From the NCBI GenBank assembly GCA_964588525.1, contig CAZPQC010000091.1:1-16018 (forward strand): a stretch of 16,018 nucleotides of DNA. The letters run 5' to 3'. The notes beneath the pieces are model-generated. The model ran no database searches. It was not told the origin of the DNA and worked only from the letters and a program-made list of their open reading frames with translations. Each line of letters starts with the position of its first letter. Positions within the stretch are counted from its first letter, which is position 1. Below, in pieces: positions 1-5,796 of this stretch. The stretch comes from JAFGQJ01 sp964588525 (GTDB taxonomy: Bacteria > Spirochaetota > Spirochaetia > SZUA-6 > DRHE01). The position numbers and the translations under genes were made by a program.

Positions 1-53
1 ATGTTTCCGAACCAACCGTTGCAATCCGGACAAAGATCGAACAAAATGCAGCA

Positions 54-803
54 ATGAGGCGCTATCAGAGCTATTCCCACCGGGGCGCCAACTTCCGCAT
101 TGCTTCGACCCATTCGCAGGTCATTCAACGGGAGATTCGCAGGCAGCGACGAGCGCTGGAGATCTACATCAAGAGGCAGCCCGATTTCGTCTCATCCCTG
201 GAGCCGCTGGAGCTGCTGGCCGGAGCCCCGGAGGTGGCGCTGCGCATGCAGGCAGCGGCGGCGGTGACCGGTGTCGGACCCATGGCAGCCGTTGCCGGAA
301 CCATGGCGCACCTGGCCGTCGACGCGGCCCGCCTGGCCGGCGCCGGGGAAGCCATAGTGGAAAATGGGGGCGATATCTTCCTGTATTCGACCGACCCTGT
401 CACCGTAGCTCTGTACGCAGGAGACAGCCCTCTGTCCGGGAAGCTGGCCCTCAGGGTCCAACCGGGGCGGATGCCCCTGGCGATCTGCTCCTCCTCCAGC
501 ATTATGGGGCACAGCTTTAGCTTCGGGGATTGTGACTTGGCCACGGTCGTCGCTCCTGACGGTGCCCTGGCCGATGCGGCAGCAACTTTGGCCTGCAACC
601 TGGTAAAAAGCCCCCGGGATGTCCCCGGGGTGCTCGAGCGTATCTCTGCGCTGCCGGGGATCCGCGGAGTTCTGATTATCAAAGCAAACAAGGTTGGCGT
701 GGCCGGGGATCTTCCGGAGCTTATCCGGCACGACGATCCGACCTTTGCAAGTAAGATTACGAAAGACGCCCGCAGCGGCGCCTTGACCGCCGGTGCCGAT
801 TAG
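54..803 (+). CDS. UPF0280 family protein (ApbE-like)
   Basis: A 249-residue protein matching the UPF0280 family, which is related to ApbE (FAD:protein FMN transferase) but has no established reaction. Visible family marks are the segment RQPDFVSSLEPL near residues 42-53, the glycine-rich GVGPMAAVAGTMA near residues 73-85, and ENGGDIFL near residues 103-110. These correspond to the nucleotide-binding-like core of the ApbE fold. Length is normal for the family. There is no signal peptide, so it is probably cytoplasmic. The ATG at 54 has no clear Shine-Dalgarno sequence, and the same frame stays open to the left edge, so translation could begin further upstream. Another frame (1-57) ends in TGA overlapping this ATG, so an upstream gene may instead be coupled to it. 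The family call is solid; the start and the function are not. Confidence 0.85.
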   Translation: MRRYQSYSHRGANFRIASTHSQVIQREIRRQRRALEIYIKRQPDFVSSLEPLELLAGAPEVALRMQAAAAVTGVGPMAAVAGTMAHLAVDAARLAGAGEAIVENGGDIFLYSTDPVTVALYAGDSPLSGKLALRVQPGRMPLAICSSSSIMGHSFSFGDCDLATVVAPDGALADAAATLACNLVKSPRDVPGVLERISALPGIRGVLIIKANKVGVAGDLPELIRHDDPTFASKITKDARSGALTAGAD

Positions 804-819
804 TCACGATATCGTAACT
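802..819. promoter_or_regulatory. 18-bp palindrome, candidate activator-binding site
   Basis: AGTCACGAT followed directly by ATCGTAACT is an inverted repeat matching at 8 of 9 positions per arm, with the perfect core ACGATATCGT. It overlaps the stop codon of the UPF0280 gene. Its centre lies about 133 bp upstream of the -24 GG of the sigma-54 promoter at 942-957, a usual distance for a bacterial enhancer-binding-protein site. Serving as that site is inference; it could also be a chance palindrome or an operator for another regulator. Confidence 0.4.
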
Positions 820-941
820 GATCCAGACTCAACTTTCCTTTCTGTAACCGGAAACACAAACCCCATCGAATCGGAAAAAAGCCCGCCTCTATAATTCTAT
901 GCCGGGTCGAGGAATATAATTTGTCAGGTATTTTCCGCACG

Positions 942-957
942 TGGCACGGTTGTTGCT
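942..957 (+). promoter_or_regulatory. Sigma-54 (-24/-12) promoter
   Basis: TGGCAC at 942-947, five bases, then TTGCT at 953-957. This fits the RpoN consensus TGGCAC-N5-TTGCW exactly, with the invariant GG at 943-944 and GC at 955-956 at the required spacing. The predicted start is near 967-968, which coincides with the first base of a strong hairpin. No protein gene lies downstream on this strand before the terminator at 1098, and the next gene (1119-2054) is antisense, so the promoter most likely serves the small RNA. No enhancer-binding protein is encoded in the window. Confidence 0.75.
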
Positions 958-966
958 AATATATAG

Positions 967-1098
967 ATGCCAGAGGCGCAAGACGTTTCATGGCATCCCA
1001 CTTCTCCCAGTTGGTGATCGAGGGGAAAGGGGCTGGCTTTTGTACCTTTCAAAGGTCGTCCTCACGCATGTTCCAAACCCCTCGGTCCCAACTTTTTT
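967..1098 (+). ncRNA. Putative sigma-54-dependent structured small RNA
   Basis: About 130 nt between convergent protein genes, bounded by a sigma-54 promoter and a stem plus T run. Hairpin 1: 967-972 (ATGCCA) pairs with 991-996 (TGGCAT), continued by 973-978 with 984-989 (including two G-U pairs, bulged A990), loop CAAGA. Next comes a pyrimidine-rich linker at 997-1008 (CCCACTTCTCCC) that looks single-stranded. Hairpin 2: 1009-1025 pairs with 1078-1093 (AGTTGG/CCAACT and CGAGGGG/CCCCTCG joined by further pairs, one bulged T1015), enclosing a small inner hairpin at 1044-1056. Six T follow. I do not recognise it as 6S, 4.5S, RNase P or tmRNA. The C-rich linker could pair with Shine-Dalgarno-type purine runs, as in trans-acting regulators, but that is inference. 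The existence of a transcript is not proven by sequence alone. Confidence 0.6.
1009..1098 (+). terminator. Long-stem intrinsic terminator of the small RNA
   Basis: Arms 1009-1025 and 1078-1093 form a stem of about 16 pairs with one bulge; the top seven pairs (CGAGGGG/CCCCTCG) are strong. The run of six T at 1093-1098 begins at the last paired base. The long loop (1026-1077) is unusual for a simple terminator and suggests the stem is also part of the RNA's fold. It is oriented for + transcription; the other side has no T run for the opposite direction. Confidence 0.6.
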
Positions 1099-1118
1099 AG
1101 AAATCTGATGCTGTCGGC

Positions 1119-2054
1119 TCAACCGGAATCGCCCCCGCCGCTGCGCCCATCGCCGCTGCCTCCGCCGTATCCCCCTCCTCCGCGCTTGCCACCAGTGCTG
1201 CCCGCGGACACGATCTCCCGGGCCAGGCGATAGAATTCGGCATAGACGGTAAACGCATCCGGCGACAGTCCATATCTTTCGGCCATCCTTTCCCGGGCTC
1301 TTCTGGCGTTTACGTCCTTCGGGTTTTTTCGCAGCTTCTGTTCCAGAGATAGAAATCTGGACAGGGGGAGGGCGTCGGAAAGCACTTCGAGAAGCGAATC
1401 CAGATGTTCGAAGGTGATGACCTTCGAATCGATGAGCTTCTGGAGGTCGAGATATTCGACCAGCCACCGGGATTCCAATTCGAAAGGGTCGACCGGCTCT
1501 TTCGTCGAAAGATCGGGGATGGGAGCGCTCCTGGCCCGGATCGCTTCGTGGATTCGGGTGAGCAAGACATCATTGTGGCATTCCAGCCCTTCGAGCTGCT
1601 TGACGGCCCTGTCCGTCTTGTCGCGAAGCAGCGGAAGAACCCTGCGGCGGTTTCGGTATCCGACCATGCCGATACCCGCACCGCCGCCGATCATCAGGAT
1701 CTCGTCGGCCAGCGGCAGGGGATCGGGCAATGTGATATTGATGATTCCCAGGACCACGAGAACGGTTCCCGCGACCAGCACCTGATTCATCCGGATCGAA
1801 TACCGGGAGAGCCCCTGGGCGCAGCTCCGGCCGAGTTGGGCCTTGATGATGTCAACCGCCTCCTCCGGGCAGCCCTCGAAGCGGTGGATCTCCAGCTTGT
1901 CCTGAATCAGAAGGTCCAGGAGTTTTTTGGTGAGGCGGATCGGGATCAGTACCTGGTAGTGGGTCGGATCCCCGGATAACGGGATGATGTAGATGCACTT
2001 GGGCGCGACGAAGGGTCGATAATCCGGATCGAAGCGCATCGGTCTGTATCTCAT
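1119..2054 (-). CDS. Membrane protein of unknown function with Gly/Ser-rich C-terminus
   Basis: An unrecognised protein of about 311 residues. After a soluble N-terminal region of about 90 residues come two hydrophobic segments, near residues 91-108 and 116-133, forming a hairpin. A charged alpha-helical region follows (to about residue 285), then a tail rich in Gly, Ser and Arg (for example GGGGYGGGSGDG). Such tails are known at the end of membrane-anchored TPM-domain proteins, but I see no TPM domain here. A TTG at 2066 would lengthen it by four codons, but that codon overlaps the -10 box of the promoter at 2066-2094. ATG 2054 is therefore preferred; ATG 2039, with GAGA upstream, is also possible. 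It is convergent with the small RNA and divergent from the gene at 2188. Expression as a real gene is likely; the function is unknown. Confidence 0.7.
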   Translation of the reverse strand: MRYRPMRFDPDYRPFVAPKCIYIIPLSGDPTHYQVLIPIRLTKKLLDLLIQDKLEIHRFEGCPEEAVDIIKAQLGRSCAQGLSRYSIRMNQVLVAGTVLVVLGIINITLPDPLPLADEILMIGGGAGIGMVGYRNRRRVLPLLRDKTDRAVKQLEGLECHNDVLLTRIHEAIRARSAPIPDLSTKEPVDPFELESRWLVEYLDLQKLIDSKVITFEHLDSLLEVLSDALPLSRFLSLEQKLRKNPKDVNARRARERMAERYGLSPDAFTVYAEFYRLAREIVSAGSTGGKRGGGGYGGGSGDGRSGGGDSG

Positions 2055-2065
2055 TACAGGGATCA

Positions 2066-2094
2066 ACTAGATGGCATTGCCGGCTCCCTGTCAA
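2066..2094 (-). promoter_or_regulatory. Sigma-70-type promoter for the membrane protein gene
   Basis: On the minus strand a perfect -35 box TTGACA (2094-2089) is followed, after 17 bases, by TCTAGT (2071-2066), which matches TATAAT at 4 of 6 positions. Transcription would start near 2059, just upstream of the ATG at 2054, giving a very short leader, or a 20-nt leader if ATG 2039 is used. Confidence 0.55.
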
Positions 2095-2174
2095 GTTTCC
2101 ACTTTAACTTTCCTTTTCCCTGACCCTATGAGTACATTAACCCACACAGATCGAGAGAGCCGAGATAAATTTTC

Positions 2175-2180
2175 AGGAGG
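2175..2180 (+). promoter_or_regulatory. Shine-Dalgarno site fixing the start at 2188
   Basis: A perfect AGGAGG lies 7 nt before the ATG at 2188. It decides that start over an in-frame upstream codon at 2071, and the protein then begins with a clean signal peptide. Confidence 0.9.
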
Positions 2181-2187
2181 TTTTGCC

Positions 2188-2856
2188 ATGAGAAAGTGGC
2201 TTGTTGTACTTTTGATTGTGACGGTTGCCGCCGGAACGCTTTTTGCCGGGTCTCCCGGCCAGCCCAAGATGAAGGATCACCATCCCATTTGGGGCACCGA
2301 GGAGGAGCTGCTCGAACGGCAGCTGGAAGCCATCATGGCCGGACGGGAAAGCTCCGTGCTCGGCGAGCTGACCGTCGGGGAGGCACAGGAGCTGTTGGGG
2401 GAGATTTCGATCGCCTATCAGAAGGCCGCCTACGTTTCCAAATCCAGAGCCATGTCCTTCATGCTCCCGGGGTTGGGTCAGTTCATGAACGATGATCCGG
2501 GCATGGGGGCGTTGTTCCTGAGCCTGGATCTGCTCACAGGTGTGGGAACTCTGCTCGGAGCGTACTTCCTGCTCCCGGGTGAGCTGCAGTTCGACCAGCT
2601 GAACTATTTCACCGAGCCCTACGTGAACATCGAGGATGCATGGAAAGGCCAGAGCTTCGTGGATCTGCTGCCCAGCCTCGGCGTTTTGGCCGGAGGCGGA
2701 CTGGTGCAGGTCGTACTTCGAGGGGTGTCCAGCAACCATGCGGCCAAGCTGGCCGAGCAGAACCTCGCCGAAGGCAAGGTCACCTTCGAGCCCAAGCTGA
2801 CCGTCCTGCCCGGTGGTCCCGGGGCCATGGGTTTCGGCATGGGTATGCAGTACTGA
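2188..2856 (+). CDS. Exported/membrane protein with LPGLGQF motif, unknown function
   Basis: A 222-residue protein. Residues 1-20 form a signal peptide (MRKW, a hydrophobic core, then a likely cleavage after LFA). A charged helical region follows (about 35-85). Two hydrophobic stretches come next, near residues 104-130 and 158-180; the first is preceded by the motif LPGLGQF at 93-99. The C-terminus is Gly/Met-rich. Motifs of the type LPGLGQ-x-N/Y occur in several small membrane families such as TM2 and DUF5683, so they do not identify a function. A P13-like spirochaetal outer-membrane protein is a further, weaker possibility. The aldo/keto reductase gene starts one base after this stop codon, suggesting translational coupling. 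Recognition as a gene is firm because of the strong ribosome-binding site and signal peptide. Confidence 0.8.
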   Translation: MRKWLVVLLIVTVAAGTLFAGSPGQPKMKDHHPIWGTEEELLERQLEAIMAGRESSVLGELTVGEAQELLGEISIAYQKAAYVSKSRAMSFMLPGLGQFMNDDPGMGALFLSLDLLTGVGTLLGAYFLLPGELQFDQLNYFTEPYVNIEDAWKGQSFVDLLPSLGVLAGGGLVQVVLRGVSSNHAAKLAEQNLAEGKVTFEPKLTVLPGGPGAMGFGMGMQY

Positions 2857-2857
2857 G

Positions 2858-3763
2858 ATGGAAACACGACCCTTTGGAGGAACCGGACAGGCTTTTCCCA
2901 TCCTCAGTTTCGGCGCTCAGCGCATCGTGGACGAAGAGGGCTGCAATGAAAAGCAGGCCGTAGAGATCCTCAACACCGCCATTGATCGGGGGATCCGTTA
3001 TTTCGATACGGCCTGGATCTACTCCGAGGGTCAGTCGGAGCAAAGAGTCGGGCTGGTGGCAAAGCATCGCCGCAAGGAGATGTGGATCGCCACCAAGACC
3101 TGGGCGACCGGCCGGGAGGAGGCTCGTCGGCAGTTGGCCGACAGCCTCCAGCGGCTGCAAACCGATCACGTCGACGAGTGGAGGCTTCATAACGTCTACA
3201 GCTACGAGCGGCTCGATGCCATGACCGCAAAGGACGGTGCGCTGCAGGCGGCTATTTCGGCCCGGGAGGAGGGACTGGTCCGTAACATCAGCATCAGCGG
3301 GCACACCGATCCCCAGATCCTGGTGGAGGCGCTGCGCCGCTTTCCCTTCGATACGGCTTTGGTGGCCGTCTCCGTCCTGGACCACTTCCTCTACAGCTTC
3401 GCGGAAGAATTCCTGCCGGTGGCCGCTTCGAAACAAGTAGGTGTGATCGGGATGAAGATCTTTGCCTACAAACGGCTGGCGGATACGGCCGAGCGCGCCC
3501 TGCGCTATGCCCTTTCCCTGCCCCTCACCACGGTGGTTGCCGGCTGTTCGACCCTGGCCGAGCTGGAGGCGGACCTGGCTGTGGCGGAACGCTTCACCCC
3601 CATGAGCGGACCGGAGCGGCTCGCCTACTTCAGAGAGATCCTGCCCCTGGTGAAGCCGGAGAACATGCCCTGGAAAGCGGCGGATTGGGGCAGCCCGACG
3701 GAGTGGAACGGGCGCAAAGAGCCGTCGGGCCCGAGCATGTATCCTGGCATGAGCAGTCGTTGA
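2858..3763 (+). CDS. Aldo/keto reductase family oxidoreductase
   Basis: A 301-residue cytoplasmic NAD(P)H-dependent oxidoreductase of the aldo/keto reductase family, a (beta/alpha)8 barrel. The full catalytic tetrad is visible: D50 in RYFDTAWIY, Y55 in the same motif, K80 in IATKTW, and H111 in WRLHNV. Near the C-terminus, VVAGCSTLAELEADL matches the conserved cofactor-end segment. There is no C-terminal ferredoxin-type cysteine cluster, unlike the related iron-sulfur oxidoreductases. The start at 2858 was chosen because METRPFGGTG begins at the family's usual first strand; an upstream in-frame GTG at 2813 would add 15 residues overlapping the previous gene. There is no evident Shine-Dalgarno sequence, so translation probably depends on coupling to the upstream stop one base away. 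Substrate unknown. Confidence 0.9.
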   Translation: METRPFGGTGQAFPILSFGAQRIVDEEGCNEKQAVEILNTAIDRGIRYFDTAWIYSEGQSEQRVGLVAKHRRKEMWIATKTWATGREEARRQLADSLQRLQTDHVDEWRLHNVYSYERLDAMTAKDGALQAAISAREEGLVRNISISGHTDPQILVEALRRFPFDTALVAVSVLDHFLYSFAEEFLPVAASKQVGVIGMKIFAYKRLADTAERALRYALSLPLTTVVAGCSTLAELEADLAVAERFTPMSGPERLAYFREILPLVKPENMPWKAADWGSPTEWNGRKEPSGPSMYPGMSSR

Positions 3764-3781
3764 AAATAGAGGAACGTTTTA

Positions 3782-4747
3782 GTGAAAGACATAAGAGCGG
3801 GTTCCGTGCAGTTCAATCACGTCCCCGGAGACAAGGAGGCCAATCTCCGGACGATCGGCCTGTTCGCTCGGCAGGCAGCCAACAGGGGAGTCCGGCTGCT
3901 CGTATTTCCCGAGATGTGCATTACCGGATACTGGCATGTGCGCAAGCTGGGCCGGGCGGATATCGAGGCACTCTCTGAGAGTGTGCCGGAAGGTCCCTCC
4001 ACCCGGAAACTGTTGCGGCTGTCTGAGCAGTACGGGCTGGCCCTTGGTGCCGGGCTCATCGAACGCTCGAAGGAGGGAAGGCTCTACAACACCTATGTTG
4101 TGGTCATGCCCAACGGGCAGACGGCCCGTCACAGAAAGCTTCATTGCTTTATCAGCGAGCACATGGCTTCAGGTGACGCGTACACGGTTTTCGATATCCC
4201 CCAGGGCGCACGGGTGGGCGTCTTGACCTGCTACGACAACAACATCATTGAAAATGTCAGGATTACCGCCCTGAAGGGAGCGGAAATTCTGCTTGCGCCC
4301 CATCAAACGGGCGGATGTGATACGCCCAGTCCGCGATGCATGGGGCTGATCGATCCAAAGTTGTGGGATAATCGGGACAAGGATCCCGCCGCCCTCGAGG
4401 CTGAGTTCCGCGGCCCGAAGGGAAGGGATTGGCTCATGCGGTGGCTGCCCGCCAGGGCTCATGACAACGGAATGTTTCTTATCTTCTCCAACGGTGTAGG
4501 TCTGGATGACAACGAGGTTCGCACGGGGAATGCCATGATCCTCGATCCGTACGGCGAGATACTCGCGGAAACATGGCAGGCGGAAGATACGATGGTGATG
4601 GCGGATCTCGAAGCAAGCCGTCTCGATATGTGTACCGGCTCCCGGTGGATCAGGAGCCGTCGACCTGAGCTCTATGAATCGCTGACGGTTCCCACCGGAT
4701 CGGAGCTGGCTACCCGTACTCTGCGTTTCGCGGGGAAGCGTAAATAG
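3782..4747 (+). CDS. Carbon-nitrogen hydrolase (nitrilase superfamily)
   Basis: A 321-residue cytoplasmic amidohydrolase of the nitrilase superfamily, which hydrolyses non-peptide C-N bonds (amides, carbamoyl compounds, rarely nitriles). The Glu-Lys-Cys catalytic triad is complete: E44 in LLVFPEMCITGY, K119 in ARHRKLHCF, and C150 in GVLTCYDNN. Conserved later segments include NGVGLDDNEVRTGNAMILDPYG, which follows the family pattern of an Asn/Ser-rich strand and an Asp-Pro-x-Gly turn. It starts with GTG; AGAGGA at 3768-3773 is well spaced (8 nt). The gap to the reductase is 18 bp, so both are probably co-transcribed. Amidase is likelier than true nitrilase, but the substrate cannot be read from sequence. 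Confidence 0.92.
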   Translation: MKDIRAGSVQFNHVPGDKEANLRTIGLFARQAANRGVRLLVFPEMCITGYWHVRKLGRADIEALSESVPEGPSTRKLLRLSEQYGLALGAGLIERSKEGRLYNTYVVVMPNGQTARHRKLHCFISEHMASGDAYTVFDIPQGARVGVLTCYDNNIIENVRITALKGAEILLAPHQTGGCDTPSPRCMGLIDPKLWDNRDKDPAALEAEFRGPKGRDWLMRWLPARAHDNGMFLIFSNGVGLDDNEVRTGNAMILDPYGEILAETWQAEDTMVMADLEASRLDMCTGSRWIRSRRPELYESLTVPTGSELATRTLRFAGKRK

Positions 4748-4751
4748 TAGT

Positions 4752-4792
4752 AGATACTGGTGCTTCCTCTTCAGTCCTAAAATTTAGTATCT
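4752..4792. repeat. Inverted repeat upstream of the efflux operon
   Basis: AGATACT (4752-4758) pairs perfectly with AGTATCT (4786-4792) across 27 bases, and the spacer contains the small palindrome CTAAAATTTAG. It lies between the hydrolase stop and the efflux adaptor start (133-bp gap). It could be an operator or a weak AT-rich hairpin; it is not a convincing intrinsic terminator. No regulator gene is adjacent. Confidence 0.3.
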
Positions 4793-4880
4793 TTACCATC
4801 ATTCCGAGAATTTGGTGCGCGGGATATAAAGAAGAATCAGCAAACCTTCGGGTCGTACAGGCTACACGGAGTAACCAGGC

Positions 4881-5786
4881 ATGAAGAAAGCCGCAATCGT
4901 AGTAATGATCTTATCAGGACTGCTGTCCACGGTGATCTTGTCGGCCCAGCAGGGTCCCGGCGGGCGACCCGGCGGCGGCTCGGGCGCCAACCCGGCGCAG
5001 GCGGGAGCTGCCGGTGGGTCCCCGATCGCCGTCGCCCAGGTGAGCGAGCAATCCCACAGCATCACGGTGGGCGGAAGGCTGGAGCCGCAGAGCCGCATCG
5101 TTCACAAGATATCAACCGGCGGTTACGTTCAGACTATCTCGGTTCGCGAAGGACAGCTGGTGGAGGCCGGACAGGAGCTTCTCAGCGTCAAACGCAAGGA
5201 TGATGTGCTGGAGCTGTACAAACTGGTACCCCTCATCGCTCGGATCTCGGGACGGGTGTCGGAGGTTCTGGTGCAGCCGGAGGCCGAGGTCAGCGCGGGG
5301 GATTCCGCCGTGGTGATCTTGGGCACCGAGGGCTATGTGCTGGAGGCATACGCAAGCGACAAGGATGCTTTTCGGATCGACGTCGGCCAGCAGGTCACCG
5401 GCCGGACCGCCGGGGGTACCGGGATCACGGGTTTTTTACGGAGCCGTTCACCGGAGCCTGACTATTCCACGGGATTGTTCGAGCTCACCTTTCAGTTTGC
5501 CAACAGCCAGCGGGTCGGCATCGGGGAGTTCGTGCTGATCGATCTGCCGATCGACCGCGTGCGGGGATTGTTTGTTCGCCGGGATGTGGTGGTCCGCCGC
5601 TACGGGAAATTTTACCTTTGGATGGTGAACGAATCCCAGGTTTTGGAGGCCCGAGAGGTGACGCTGGGGCCGGTGTTCGGCGACCTGGTGCTGATTCGCG
5701 AAGGCCTTGAGCCGGGGGAACGGTACCTCGGAAACCTGACCGGAAGGGAACGGGAAGGTGCATCGGTCGGTGCGCCGGTACAGTAG
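4881..5786 (+). CDS. RND efflux periplasmic adaptor without alpha-hairpin (BesA-like)
   Basis: A 301-residue periplasmic adaptor (membrane fusion protein) linking an RND pump to an outer-membrane channel. Residues 1-22 are a signal peptide, followed by a Gly/Ala/Pro-rich linker to about residue 47. The two lipoyl half-motifs are at about 72-104 (GYVQTISVREGQLVEAGQ) and 117-148 (ARISGRVSEVLVQPEAEVSAGD). Only about 12 residues separate them, where classical adaptors such as AcrA insert a long coiled-coil hairpin. A beta-barrel (about 150-225) and membrane-proximal domain (226-290) follow. Borrelia burgdorferi BesA is known as an adaptor lacking this hairpin, so a similar assembly is inferred. 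GGAG at 4868-4871 serves the ATG. The gene leads the operon and its stop lies 10 bases before the pump's start. Confidence 0.9.
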   Translation: MKKAAIVVMILSGLLSTVILSAQQGPGGRPGGGSGANPAQAGAAGGSPIAVAQVSEQSHSITVGGRLEPQSRIVHKISTGGYVQTISVREGQLVEAGQELLSVKRKDDVLELYKLVPLIARISGRVSEVLVQPEAEVSAGDSAVVILGTEGYVLEAYASDKDAFRIDVGQQVTGRTAGGTGITGFLRSRSPEPDYSTGLFELTFQFANSQRVGIGEFVLIDLPIDRVRGLFVRRDVVVRRYGKFYLWMVNESQVLEAREVTLGPVFGDLVLIREGLEPGERYLGNLTGREREGASVGAPVQ

Positions 5787-5796
5787 GGGCACGGTC

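Noticed and set aside
843..856. Interrupted palindrome TGT-N2-CCGG-N2-ACA
   Set aside because: Too short and gapped to separate from chance, and no known operator of this form is recognised.
890..920. Two TATAAT-like boxes at 890-895 and 915-920
   Set aside because: Neither has a recognisable -35 box at 16-18 bp; the region is simply AT-rich.
967..1017. Small open frame of 16 codons (MPEAQDVSWHPTSPSW) starting at the predicted sigma-54 start
   Set aside because: It would be leaderless with no ribosome-binding site, and its bases are fully explained by the 5' hairpin and the start of the second stem.
4802..4830. TATAAA at 4825-4830 as -10 box for the efflux operon
   Set aside because: The -35 candidate TTCCGA at 17 bp matches only half of the consensus; a promoter is expected in this gap but this one is not well supported.
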